Source: Lysobacter sp. Root690 (GTDB lineage Bacteria > Pseudomonadota > Gammaproteobacteria > Xanthomonadales > Xanthomonadaceae). Taken from it: a stretch of DNA of 63,043 bases. The stretch is taken from positions 611,856-674,898 of the forward strand of contig NZ_LMHM01000001.1 in assembly GCF_001427785.1 (NCBI RefSeq), in the 5' to 3' direction. Below are positions 50,781 to 58,910 of this stretch, piece by piece (the first letter of the stretch is position 1; every line of letters starts with the position of its first letter). The notes beneath the pieces are model-generated. The model was not told the DNA's origin. It worked only from the letters and a program-made list of their open reading frames with translations, and made no database searches. A program made the position numbers and the translations under genes.

Positions 50781-52166
50781 CTAAGGCTTGGATTGAGCGG
50801 CCGACTCGCCCTCGGAAGAAAAAGACCCGGCGAGGCTGGCCAACCGGGTGGGGAAGACCGGCGGTCGCGCGCCGTGCGCGGTCGTGGCCGGTGTCGGGGG
50901 AAGCGGATTCGGATTCAGATTAGAATTCGGATTCGGATTCGCCGCGTTCGCGGCCGCGAGCGCGTTGTCGAACACCCGCAACTCGGCCAGCGCCGCGCCG
51001 CAGATGCGGCCCTGGCAGCTGCCCATGCCGCAGCGGGTCGCGAGCTTGGCCGCGCGCCAGGCGCGATGACCATGCAATTGCGACAGGTTCACGTCCTCGC
51101 AGCGGCAGACCACGGTCTGCGGCGTCGCGGCGAGATGGATCTGCTCACGCAAGGCGAAATGGCGCGGCAGCAGTTCGGCGAAGGCGCGGGCGTAATCGCG
51201 GCGCACGCGCAATGCTTCGGCCTCTTTGTCGGCGCCTGCGGCGAAACAGCCGGCCATCGCGCCTTCGATGCGCGCGGTGTCGACGCCGCCGATACCGCAG
51301 GCTTCGCCGGCCGCATACACATCGGCCACGCTGGTCATCAGGCGGGTGTCCACGCGTACGTGTGGGTGCCGGTCCTGCATCGTCAATTCGCAGCCAAGCT
51401 GTTGCGCCAATTCGGTGTTGGCCACCAGGCCGTAACCGACCGCCAGGTGATCGCAAGCGATGCGTTCAACGCCGCGCGCGCTTTCGATCTCGACCTCAGT
51501 CACGCGCTGATTGCCCGATGCGCTGCGCACCCAGGTTCCGCTGCGATACGGGACCCCGGCCAGACGCGCGCGCAGGCCCGCGGCCTGGACCAGCTTGGAT
51601 GGCCAGCGCCACAACTGCATCGCGAAGCCGCGCAGTTGCGCGGCCGGCGCTTGTTCGCAGATCGCCAGCACCTGCGCGCCATGCGCATGCAGCGTCGCCG
51701 CCGCGGCCAATAACAGCGGACCGCTGCCTGCGACCAGCACTCGCTTGCCGGCGATCGGCCAGCCTTGTTTGACCAGCGCCTGCAATGCGCCGGCGCCGGT
51801 CACGCCCGGCAAGGTCCAGCCCGGAAACGGCAGCAGCAGTTCGCGCGCACCGGTCGCCAGCACCAGGGCGCGGTAATGCAGTTCCATCGCCGTACCGGCG
51901 TGTTCGATCAATACGTAGCCAGGCCGCGCCGCGACCACGTGCGCCTGTTGCAGGCAACGGACAGCGGGTTGCGCCGACAGTTCGGCGAAGGCTTCGCGCG
52001 CCGCCGCGACCGCCGGCTTGCGCAGGTCCTGCCGCCACACTTGTCCGCCCACGCGCGGCTGCATGTCGACCATCACCACCTTCGCGCCGTGCGACGCGGC
52101 CGCACACGCCGCGGCGAGTCCGGCCGGACCGGCGCCGATCACCAGCACGTCGCAGCGCTCAGTCAT
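50781..52166 (-). CDS. D-hydroxyproline dehydrogenase, alpha-type FAD/[2Fe-2S] subunit
   Basis: 461 residues. N-terminal FAD-binding VLVIGAGPAGLAAACAAASHG, an NAD(P)-type second Rossmann motif (KRVLVAGSGPLLLAAAATL), VGYGLVANTELAQQLGCEL and DVYAAGEACGIGG. A BFD-like [2Fe-2S] segment has CRCED and RCGMGSCQGRICG. This is the alpha subunit type of heteromeric proline/hydroxyproline dehydrogenases (LhpBEF-like). The last 50 residues are low-complexity (NPNPNSNLNPNP, then Pro/Ser-rich) and are encoded partly by a hexanucleotide repeat. Its start overlaps the small ferredoxin-like subunit gene by eight bases, consistent with one complex. Confidence 0.9.
   Translation of the reverse strand: MTERCDVLVIGAGPAGLAAACAAASHGAKVVMVDMQPRVGGQVWRQDLRKPAVAAAREAFAELSAQPAVRCLQQAHVVAARPGYVLIEHAGTAMELHYRALVLATGARELLLPFPGWTLPGVTGAGALQALVKQGWPIAGKRVLVAGSGPLLLAAAATLHAHGAQVLAICEQAPAAQLRGFAMQLWRWPSKLVQAAGLRARLAGVPYRSGTWVRSASGNQRVTEVEIESARGVERIACDHLAVGYGLVANTELAQQLGCELTMQDRHPHVRVDTRLMTSVADVYAAGEACGIGGVDTARIEGAMAGCFAAGADKEAEALRVRRDYARAFAELLPRHFALREQIHLAATPQTVVCRCEDVNLSQLHGHRAWRAAKLATRCGMGSCQGRICGAALAELRVFDNALAAANAANPNPNSNLNPNPLPPTPATTAHGARPPVFPTRLASLAGSFSSEGESAAQSKP
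50904..50941. repeat. GGATTC hexanucleotide repeat inside the alpha-subunit gene
   Basis: The plus strand reads CGGATTCGGATTCAGATTAG, then AATTCGGATTCGGATTCG: about six degenerate copies of GGATTC (GAATCC in the coding strand). Since the unit is two codons, length changes would lengthen or shorten the NP-rich linker without a frameshift. Confidence 0.75.
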
Positions 52167-52416
52167 CGCAACGCACCTGCATGCCCTCGCGCGCGACGGT
52201 CAGGCAAGCGCGCTGATGCGCGACGCCGTCGATCGTCACCCGACATTCGAAACACACGCCCATGCCGCACAAGGGCGCGCGCGGCTCGCCCGAGCGCGAG
52301 CGGCGAAAACGCAGCGCGACCTCGCTGCGGGTCGCGATTGCCGCGGCGACGCTGGCCCCGGCCGGCACCTCGACCGCGACACCGTCGATATGCAGACACA
52401 CGTTCGGCGCCGTCAT
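52159..52416 (-). CDS. D-hydroxyproline dehydrogenase, small [2Fe-2S] subunit
   Basis: 85 residues. Plant-type ferredoxin-like [2Fe-2S] fold with ligands Cys-50, Cys-55, Cys-58 and Cys-71 (Cx4Cx2Cx12C) in APLCGMGVCFEC and QRACLTV. It transfers electrons between the flavin subunits of the heteromeric D-hydroxyproline dehydrogenase (gamma subunit, LhpF/LhpE-like). Its start overlaps the end of the FAD oxidase gene by four bases and its end overlaps the alpha subunit start by eight, so the three are tightly coupled. It is the correct length for a stand-alone subunit. Confidence 0.93.
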   Translation of the reverse strand: MTAPNVCLHIDGVAVEVPAGASVAAAIATRSEVALRFRRSRSGEPRAPLCGMGVCFECRVTIDGVAHQRACLTVAREGMQVRCDD

Positions 52417-53513
52417 TGCAACACCCGCGCCGGCAGGAACGGCAACGGATCGATCGCCGGTGCGCGGCCGAGCATTTGATCAATCAGCAACTGCGCGGTG
52501 CCCAATGCGGTCGTCACGCCCAGGCCCTCGTGGCCCGCGGCGACCCAGGTGTGCGCGCGATCGGCGACCGCGCCGATATACGGCCGGCCGTCGAAGGTGG
52601 TCGGGCGGAATCCCGTCCACACCCGCAGCGCCTGCAATTCGCGCAGCATCGGCACGAACGCGAATGCGCGTTCGAGCATGCGCCGCAGCATCGCCGGCGA
52701 CACCTCGCGATCGTCGACGCCGAACTCGCGCGAGGAACCGATCAGGATCTGCCCGGTCGGACGTGGCTGCACATTGAATGCGACGCTGCTGTCGGCGTCG
52801 CCATGCGCGCTATCGGCATAGCCCAACTCCAGCAACTGGTGCCGCACACGGCCCGGATAGCGTTCGGTGATGACCAGGTGGCCCTTGCGCGAACGCATCG
52901 GCAACTGCGGCAGCAACTCGGGCAAGGCGCAGCCGGTTGCGACCAACACCGGACCAACCAGTTCGGCGCCATCGTCCAGCCGCACGCCGTCGGCGCTCAA
53001 CGCGACCGCGCGCCGACCCAGCACACAGCTCGCGCCACCCTCACGCGCCAGGCCGAGCAGATGCAGCGCGACCCGCGGCGGATACACCACCGCCTCGTCG
53101 GCCACCAGCATGCCCCCGCACAGACCCGCGACCAGCGCCGGTTCCAGGCGATACAACTCATCCGCATCGATCTGTCGCGCGTCCACGCCGGCCGCGGCCA
53201 GTCGCGCGATCTTGGCCGGAACGCTGGCGAACTCGCTCGCCTCGCGCGCCACCCACAAGGTCCCGCAGCGGCTGAATTCGGCCTCGGGCAAGGTCGCGAA
53301 ACGCTCCCACAGGCCCAGCGAATAACGCGATAAGGCCAGCTCGGCCGGATCGTCGTCCATCGCCACCAGATGCCCCATCGCCGCCGCGGTCGCGCCGCCG
53401 CCGACCGCGCCGGATTCGACCACGGCCACGCGCAGCCCCTCGCGCACGGCGAGTTCGGCGCAGGCGGTGCCGACGATGCCGGCGCCGATCACGATGAGGT
53501 CGAAGGCCGCCAT
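52413..53513 (-). CDS. D-hydroxyproline dehydrogenase, FAD (DAO-type) catalytic subunit
   Basis: 366 residues. D-amino-acid-oxidase fold with the dinucleotide-binding FDLIVIGAGIVGTACAELAVREG start, DEAVVYPPRVALHLLGLAREGG, QILIGSSREFG, and the FAD-binding end GFRPTTFDGRPYIGAV...HEGLGVTTALGTAQLL. It oxidises cis-4-hydroxy-D-proline to pyrroline-4-hydroxy-2-carboxylate. The gene follows the epimerase by three bases and overlaps the [2Fe-2S] subunit gene, giving the beta-gamma-alpha order of LhpBEF-like complexes. A soluble oxidase acting on another D-amino acid is possible from sequence alone, but the neighbours fix the pathway. Confidence 0.93.
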   Translation of the reverse strand: MAAFDLIVIGAGIVGTACAELAVREGLRVAVVESGAVGGGATAAAMGHLVAMDDDPAELALSRYSLGLWERFATLPEAEFSRCGTLWVAREASEFASVPAKIARLAAAGVDARQIDADELYRLEPALVAGLCGGMLVADEAVVYPPRVALHLLGLAREGGASCVLGRRAVALSADGVRLDDGAELVGPVLVATGCALPELLPQLPMRSRKGHLVITERYPGRVRHQLLELGYADSAHGDADSSVAFNVQPRPTGQILIGSSREFGVDDREVSPAMLRRMLERAFAFVPMLRELQALRVWTGFRPTTFDGRPYIGAVADRAHTWVAAGHEGLGVTTALGTAQLLIDQMLGRAPAIDPLPFLPARVLQ

Positions 53514-53516
53514 CGC

Positions 53517-54455
53517 TCAGCGCGCCACCACGCCCCAGGCGAAGGGGTCGTTGTCGTCGATCAGCAATTGCGCGCGCGCGGTGATGTAGGCGCTGCCGGT
53601 GATGGTCGGCAGCACGCCGTGTTCGCCGAGGCGATAACGGCCTTCGAACACGCTGCCGAGCACGCTTTCCTGCCGCCACACCGCATCCGGCGCGAGCTTG
53701 CCGTCGGCGGCCAGGCACGCCAGCTTGGCGCTGGTGCCGGTGCCGCACGGCGAGCGGTCGTAGGCCAGACCAGGACACAGCACGAAATTGCGTCCGTCGA
53801 TGCCGGGCGTGGCCGACACGGTTTCCAGTTCGATGTGATCGATCTCGGCGCCGTCGGCGCCGGTGATCCCGGCCGCGACCAGGGCGTGGCGGATCGCTTC
53901 GGCGTACGCGGTCAATTCGCGTTGCGTGGCCAGCGAAATCTCGCGCGTGGTCTTGGCGATGTAGAACCAGTTACCGCCCCAGGCGACATCGCCGCTGACT
54001 TCGCCGTAGCCGTCGACCTGCACGCTGACATTAGTGGCGTGACGACGGCTTTCGACGTTGTCGACCGAGACGCTGCCGTCTTCGTGCAATTCCGCGCCGA
54101 CCGTTCCGACCGGCGTTTCGATCCTGTGCCGGCCCGGCGCGATCCGCCCCAAGTGCTGCAAGGTGCGCACCAGCCCGATCGTGCCGTGCCCGCACATGCC
54201 CAGGTAACCGACGTTGTTGAAGAAGATCACACCCGCGCAGGCATCGGCCGCCTGCGCCGGCAGCAACAGCGCGCCGACCACCGTGTCCGAGCCGCGCGGC
54301 TCGCAGGCGATCGCGCTGCGCCAGTGATCGAACTGCGCGCGGAAGCGCTCGCGCTGTTGCGCCAGGCTGCCGGCGCCGAGATCGGGGAATCCGGAGATCA
54401 CCACGCGGGTGGGTTCGCCGCCGGTGTGCGAGTCGATGATGTCGAGGCTGTGCAT
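53517..54455 (-). CDS. 4-Hydroxyproline 2-epimerase (proline racemase family)
   Basis: 312 residues. Proline-racemase fold with the two catalytic cysteines Cys-88 ([10 protein letters not shown]) and Cys-237 ([14 protein letters not shown]), flanked by the family start [16 protein letters not shown]. The Cys/Cys pair and the SPCGTGTSA context are those of 4-hydroxyproline 2-epimerases; 3-hydroxyproline dehydratases have Thr at the second position. It converts trans-4-hydroxy-L-proline to cis-4-hydroxy-D-proline, the first step of the pathway. It is the first gene of the leftward operon, 95 bases from the divergent PAS-AraC gene. Confidence 0.96.
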   Translation of the reverse strand: MHSLDIIDSHTGGEPTRVVISGFPDLGAGSLAQQRERFRAQFDHWRSAIACEPRGSDTVVGALLLPAQAADACAGVIFFNNVGYLGMCGHGTIGLVRTLQHLGRIAPGRHRIETPVGTVGAELHEDGSVSVDNVESRRHATNVSVQVDGYGEVSGDVAWGGNWFYIAKTTREISLATQRELTAYAEAIRHALVAAGITGADGAEIDHIELETVSATPGIDGRNFVLCPGLAYDRSPCGTGTSAKLACLAADGKLAPDAVWRQESVLGSVFEGRYRLGEHGVLPTITGSAYITARAQLLIDDNDPFAWGVVAR

Positions 54456-54550
54456 CCGTCCATGCTCGCGGCCAGGGCCGGTCGCGGTCTAGCGCAGCTT
54501 GCCGGCGGCGGATGCGGAATTCGGCATAATCGCCTCAACCCGCTCCAGCC

Positions 54551-55315
54551 GTGTCCGCCGCCATGCCCTCGCCCACCGCCAGCCTCAACGACGCTTCGGT
54601 CCGCATCGACGCCGGCCTGATGCAGACCTTGTGCGACGCGTTGCCGGACGTGGTGTTCTTCGTCAAGGACGCCGCCGGCCGCTACACCCACGCCAACCTG
54701 ACCCTGGTGCGGCGCCTGGGCCTGAAGCGACGCGAGGACGTGATCGGCCGCGCGGTCGCCGACCTGTTTCCCGCGCGCCTGGGCGGACGCTATGCGCTGC
54801 AGGATCGGCGCGTGCTCACCGGCGACATCATCGAAAACCAACTGGAAGTGCATCTGTACCCGAACCGGCAACCGGGCTGGTGCCTGACCGGCAAGCGGCC
54901 GTTGCCCCTGTCCGACGGCGGTTGCGGACTGGTCGGCCTGTCGCGCGACCTCGGCGCGCCCGACGGACGCGACCCCACCTACGAACGCCTGCGCCGGGTC
55001 ACCGAACACATGCAGCAGCATTACGCCGGCCCGCTGCGCGTCACCGCGCTGGCGCAGTTGGCGAACCTGTCGGTGGCGCAACTGGAGCGGCACTTCCAGC
55101 GAGTCTTCCAACTGACCCCGCAGCAGAGCTTGACCAAGCTGCGTATCGAAGCGGCGATGCACCATCTGCGTGGCGACGCCAGCATCGCCCAGGTCGGGCT
55201 GGCCTGCGGTTTTTCCGATCAAAGCGCGTTCGCGCGGCAATTCAAGGCGACGGTGGGGATGGCGCCGCGGGATTACCGGACCTTGCAGGCCGACCTCGGC
55301 GCATTGGCCGACTGA
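54551..55315 (+). CDS. PAS-AraC family transcriptional regulator
   Basis: 254 residues. The N-terminal half is a PAS fold (about 20-125, LPDVVFFVKDAAGRYTHANLTLVRRLG and GRYALQDRRVLTG) and the C-terminal half is an AraC double helix-turn-helix (about 150-245, VTALAQLANLSVAQLERHFQRVF and QVGLACGFSDQSAFARQFKATVG). AraC activators of catabolic operons usually have a cupin sensor; a PAS sensor is less usual. Start is GTG 54551 or ATG 54563. It faces the hydroxyproline operon across a short gap, which makes it the likely activator of that operon, with hydroxyproline or a pathway intermediate as a probable ligand. Confidence 0.92.
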   Translation: MSAAMPSPTASLNDASVRIDAGLMQTLCDALPDVVFFVKDAAGRYTHANLTLVRRLGLKRREDVIGRAVADLFPARLGGRYALQDRRVLTGDIIENQLEVHLYPNRQPGWCLTGKRPLPLSDGGCGLVGLSRDLGAPDGRDPTYERLRRVTEHMQQHYAGPLRVTALAQLANLSVAQLERHFQRVFQLTPQQSLTKLRIEAAMHHLRGDASIAQVGLACGFSDQSAFARQFKATVGMAPRDYRTLQADLGALAD

Positions 55316-55409
55316 TGCGCCGGCCCGATCCGATGCCCGACCAAACGGGTTGACCCGGCCGGGTGCGGCCTCGATCATCCGCGCAGGTCTTCGATGTCGG
55401 CCGTGGTCT

Positions 55410-56246
55410 ATGCAAACGGACGATTGGCAAACGCTGGACGAGAATTTCGATGCCAACGACATCGCCGCGCAAGGGCCGATCGCTCGACTGACCCTGCACT
55501 CCATGGGCAGCCTGACCACGACGCGCAGCAAGTTGTTGCGCACGCTGCCGTCGCTGCGACAACTCAATCTCAATTGCGACGTCAGCCGCGCGTCGATACG
55601 CGACGTACTGGCCATCGCCGGGCTGCGCGAACTCGACGTCCTACGCATCCTTCCGAATGGCCGGCCCGGCGGCTTCGCTCGGGCGAAGGACCTGCGTGTC
55701 TTTCGTGAGCTGACGGGTTTGCCCGAAGTGGATCTGCTGGACGTTGCGCGCTGTCCGGGCCTGATCGAACTCGGCATCCAGAGTTCGCGACTCACACCGC
55801 GATCGTTCGATGCATTGATGGGACTGAGTACGCTGCAAACTCTGGACGTCGAAGCGACGCCGTTCGACGATGCGATGGCGGCGCAACTCGCGCGCTTGCC
55901 GGAGCTGACCAGTCTGCACGCCGGGCGGACCGCGATTTCGCGAGCCGGTCTCGAGGCGATCTGCGAGTTGAAGCAGATGCGCGAGCTGGACCTTTGGGCG
56001 ATCTCGCTGAGCGTGGACGATCTGTATCTGCTGCGCGGCTTGCCGGCGCTGGAATACCTGTCGGTCGGCAGCTCCCAGGGCTATGAGCCGATTCTGATCG
56101 AATCGTTGCTGCCACTGCTGGATCAGCTGCCGAACTTGCGGCGACTGTGGCTTGATGGTGTGGCGGTTCCCGATTCGGTGAAAGCGCAGCTGACGTCGCG
56201 GTATTCGGGTTTCCGGGTGACTTGTTTCGCTTCGAGTCTTGAATGA
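55410..56246 (+). CDS. Leucine-rich repeat protein
   Basis: 278 residues without signal peptide. From residue 30 to the end it consists of LRR-like units of about 22-24 residues, such as LPSLRQLNLNCDVSRASIRDV, MGLSTLQTLDVEATPFDD, LPELTSLHAGRTAISRAGL and LPNLRRLWLDGVAVPDSV. It is a curved binding scaffold; partner unknown. ATG 55410 is chosen because the MQTDDWQTLDENF stretch begins there; no clear ribosome-binding site is present. It follows the AraC gene on the same strand at 94 bases, though no functional link is evident. Confidence 0.8.
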   Translation: MQTDDWQTLDENFDANDIAAQGPIARLTLHSMGSLTTTRSKLLRTLPSLRQLNLNCDVSRASIRDVLAIAGLRELDVLRILPNGRPGGFARAKDLRVFRELTGLPEVDLLDVARCPGLIELGIQSSRLTPRSFDALMGLSTLQTLDVEATPFDDAMAAQLARLPELTSLHAGRTAISRAGLEAICELKQMRELDLWAISLSVDDLYLLRGLPALEYLSVGSSQGYEPILIESLLPLLDQLPNLRRLWLDGVAVPDSVKAQLTSRYSGFRVTCFASSLE

Positions 56247-56364
56247 TTCGCGGCAAATAGGGCGAATAGGGCAGGCGCTGAATTCGCTCGACCGATAGAC
56301 CGCTCGGCGACGCGATCATGGGCGGAACGGGCTCCAGCTCCCGCGTCGCCCGAACGCTGCCCGC

Positions 56365-57429
56365 TCACTCGCGCAACCGCCCACTGTCCTCGAACGCGCC
56401 CACCACCGCATCGCTCAATCGACGCGCGAGCATTCCATCCGGGTCCAGCTCCGGATCGAAGATCGTCAACTCCATGCCAATCGCCTTCGGGCTGGCGAGC
56501 AACGGCGCCAACAGCGCGCGCAGTTGTTCGAAATCGAGACCGTCGGGGTTCGGCGAGTCCACCGCCGGCATCACCCGCTGCGCGAGCACGTCGGCATCGA
56601 CGTGGATCCAATAGCCTTCGGTCGGCATCGCCTCCAGGCGGGCGCGCGCGCGATCTCCGGCCTGCCGCGCGCCGTCGCGATGGATCGTATCGGCGTCGAT
56701 GCTGTGTATTCCGGAGCGCTCGAAACTTTCGAAGTCGTAGTCGCGGCGGTCGTCGTCGGTGGTCACCAGGCCCAGATGGACCACATCCTCGCCGCGGAAA
56801 TACGGCGACTGCCCGCGCAGATTCGACAACGCCGCCGGCCCGTGTCCGGTCGACAGGCCCAGGTCGAGCCCGGCCGCGGCGAAGTGGCCCTGATAGCGCC
56901 GGCGATCGCGCACGAACGAGAAATCGTCGTGCGCATCGACGAAGGCCAGCCCGTAGCGGCCGTGTTGCTTCAAGGCCAGGCCGCTGCCCAGCAGCACGCT
57001 GCAATCGCCGCCGAGCATCAGCACGAACCGCTTGCGCTGCAGCCACGGCGACAGGCGATCGGCGAGGGTCTGGCTGTAGTCGGCGATCGCCGCACCGTTG
57101 CGAAAACCGATCGTGTGATCGGGCTCGGACGAATACGCCGGCGCCTCGACCCGGCCGCCATCGTGCGCGCGCAAACGCCGCAACAGACCGGTTGCGCGCA
57201 GCGCGTCGGGCATGCGCCGCACGCCAGGCTCCACGCCGGGTCGCGGCGGGCGCAGGCCGAGATTGCTTGGCGCATCGATAAGCACGAGGAACGGCGCGAT
57301 CGGCATGGCGGACTCGGGTTCGGATCGGATGGATGCGGCCGACGCGCCGGACGGCGTGTCCGCGCAGGCAGTGAGCGCCGCGCACAGCAGCCAGGCGCCG
57401 GACAGCCACCGCTCGCGGGCATGACGCAT
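56365..57429 (-). CDS. Arginase/agmatinase-fold lipoprotein
   Basis: 354 residues. The N-terminus is a lipoprotein signal (RWLSGAWLLCAALTAC with lipobox LTAC). The ureohydrolase fold follows: the first metal motif reads GGDCS (usually GGDHS), the second FVDAHDDF (DAHxD) and the third HVDADVLAQ (DxD), and MELTIFDPELDPDG occupies the C-terminal Glu/Asp region. It may hydrolyse guanidino compounds such as arginine or agmatine with manganese, but a Cys in place of the first His and periplasmic or surface location are unusual, so the substrate is uncertain. AAAGGTTAAG precedes the start. An AT-rich promoter region lies just upstream. Confidence 0.87.
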   Translation of the reverse strand: MRHARERWLSGAWLLCAALTACADTPSGASAASIRSEPESAMPIAPFLVLIDAPSNLGLRPPRPGVEPGVRRMPDALRATGLLRRLRAHDGGRVEAPAYSSEPDHTIGFRNGAAIADYSQTLADRLSPWLQRKRFVLMLGGDCSVLLGSGLALKQHGRYGLAFVDAHDDFSFVRDRRRYQGHFAAAGLDLGLSTGHGPAALSNLRGQSPYFRGEDVVHLGLVTTDDDRRDYDFESFERSGIHSIDADTIHRDGARQAGDRARARLEAMPTEGYWIHVDADVLAQRVMPAVDSPNPDGLDFEQLRALLAPLLASPKAIGMELTIFDPELDPDGMLARRLSDAVVGAFEDSGRLRE

Positions 57430-57456
57430 CGTCTTAACCTTTAAATCGTTTTTCAG

Positions 57457-57486
57457 AGGTTATTTAGTTTCTTCCAAACCTGTCAA
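57457..57486 (-). promoter_or_regulatory. Candidate promoter of the arginase-like gene
   Basis: In an AT-rich island (about 57430-57500), the minus strand reads TTGACA (57486-57481), an ideal -35 box, followed 14-18 bases later by TAAATAACCT, a weak -10 candidate. Three AGGTT/AACCT copies surround it, which might be operator half-sites. Confidence 0.4.
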
Positions 57487-57611
57487 TTTGTTTTTAACAG
57501 TTACCGACCGACGGTCGTCGTCGGACTGGCATCACGGCGCAGCGGCAACGCCCGCGCGGTGCGGTAGCATTTCCGCCGATCCGCGCCGACCGGCGTCATC
57601 CAGGACAATCG

Positions 57612-58835
57612 ATGGCTATCGCACTGAATCGGCGCGCAGCGCCACGGCTCGGATCGGCGCTGGCTGGGCTGATTCTTCTAACGGCCATCGCCACGCCGAT
57701 GCCGGCACGCAGCGCAGCGCTCGATCCGGCCCTGCAGGCGCCGGTCGAAGCGCGGGTGCCGTGGGCGCCGGCCGCGGTCGCGGCCACCGACGGCGCTGCT
57801 CATCTCGCCTACGAACTGCACCTGAGCAACTTCTACCGCGACACCGGCGTGCTGCGGGTCAAACGTTTGACCGTATACGCCGACGACAGCGACACCGCGC
57901 TCGCGGATTTCCAGGGCGAGGCCCTGCAGCGCATCGGCCTTCCGCGCGCGCCCGAGGGCGCCAAGCCCGACGACGGCGTCGCGATCGGCGGCGGCCTGCG
58001 CGGCGAGCTGTTCGTCTGGCTGACCCTGCCGGCCGGACGCCCCGCGCCGACGAGCCTGCGTCATCGGATCGAATTCGAAACCACGAAAGGCACGACGCTC
58101 TGGGTCGACGGCGCGCGGGTCGCGCTGGCCAGCGCGTCACCCGTGGTGCTGGGCCCGCCGTTGCGCGGTGGCCAATGGCTGGCCTACGAAGGTCCGTCGA
58201 ATTCGCAGTCGCATCACTGGGGCAGCCTGGTCGTGGCCAATGGCGAGGCCACCATTCCGCAACGCTATGCGCTCGATCTGATCGGCCTGGACGCGCGCGG
58301 CCATGCCGTGCGCGACGGCATCGAGCCGCGCAAAAGCAAGCATGCCGACTGGATCGGCTACGGCGCCGAGGTGCTGGCCGCGGCCGACGGCATCGTGCGC
58401 GGCGCGCGCGACGGCGAGGCCGAACACGCGCCGCTGTCGCCGCAGTCCGAACCGGCCATGCTGAGCGCGGACGCGCTGTACGGCAATTATGTAATCCTGG
58501 AAATCGCGCCGCGCACCTATGTGCATTACGCGCATCTGCAACGCGGCAGCGTGGCGGTGAAGACCGGCGAACGCGTGCGTCGCGGCCAGAGTCTCGGCCG
58601 GCTCGGCCAATCCGGCAACACCGGCGGGCCGCATCTGCACTTGCACGTGTCGAACGCGCCGACCTTCGAGCAATCCGAAGGCCTGCCGTTCGTGTTCGAC
58701 GCCTTCAGCTATTCGGGTACGCGATCGATCGATCAGACGCTGGATTCGACCTCGGCCTTCGACGCCAAGCCACAAGCGCGGCAGGCGCAGATGCCGCTGG
58801 ACAACGCGGTGATCGGGTTCGACGCCAAGCCTTGA
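57612..58835 (+). CDS. Exported M23 (LytM/lysostaphin-type) metallopeptidase
   Basis: 407 residues with a signal peptide (about 1-35, AGLILLTAIATPMPARS). The C-terminal half holds the M23 domain: an HHWGS...RYALDL first motif, a core YGNYVILEIAPRTYVHYAHLQ, and the zinc site GNTGGPHLHLHV. The N-terminal half (about 40-190) is a beta-rich region I do not recognise. M23 enzymes cut glycyl or D-amino-acid bonds in peptidoglycan, but the family also includes non-wall peptidases; HLHLH zinc ligands look intact. AGGAC lies five bases before ATG 57612. Confidence 0.92.
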   Translation: MAIALNRRAAPRLGSALAGLILLTAIATPMPARSAALDPALQAPVEARVPWAPAAVAATDGAAHLAYELHLSNFYRDTGVLRVKRLTVYADDSDTALADFQGEALQRIGLPRAPEGAKPDDGVAIGGGLRGELFVWLTLPAGRPAPTSLRHRIEFETTKGTTLWVDGARVALASASPVVLGPPLRGGQWLAYEGPSNSQSHHWGSLVVANGEATIPQRYALDLIGLDARGHAVRDGIEPRKSKHADWIGYGAEVLAAADGIVRGARDGEAEHAPLSPQSEPAMLSADALYGNYVILEIAPRTYVHYAHLQRGSVAVKTGERVRRGQSLGRLGQSGNTGGPHLHLHVSNAPTFEQSEGLPFVFDAFSYSGTRSIDQTLDSTSAFDAKPQARQAQMPLDNAVIGFDAKP

Positions 58836-58849
58836 ACGACGGAGCGTTT

Positions 58850-58876
58850 CGTGGGCGGGCATCACGCCCACCCACG
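58850..58876. terminator. Hairpin between convergent genes
   Basis: CGTGGGCGGGC, loop ATCAC, GCCCACCCACG: an 11-bp stem with one mismatch midway between the M23 and GH109-like genes, which converge. It lacks a T-tract on both strands, so it may act as a weak or factor-dependent bidirectional terminator. Confidence 0.45.
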
Positions 58877-58910
58877 AGCGAGCGCTCGCGCCGATCTCGG
58901 GCGACTAGCC

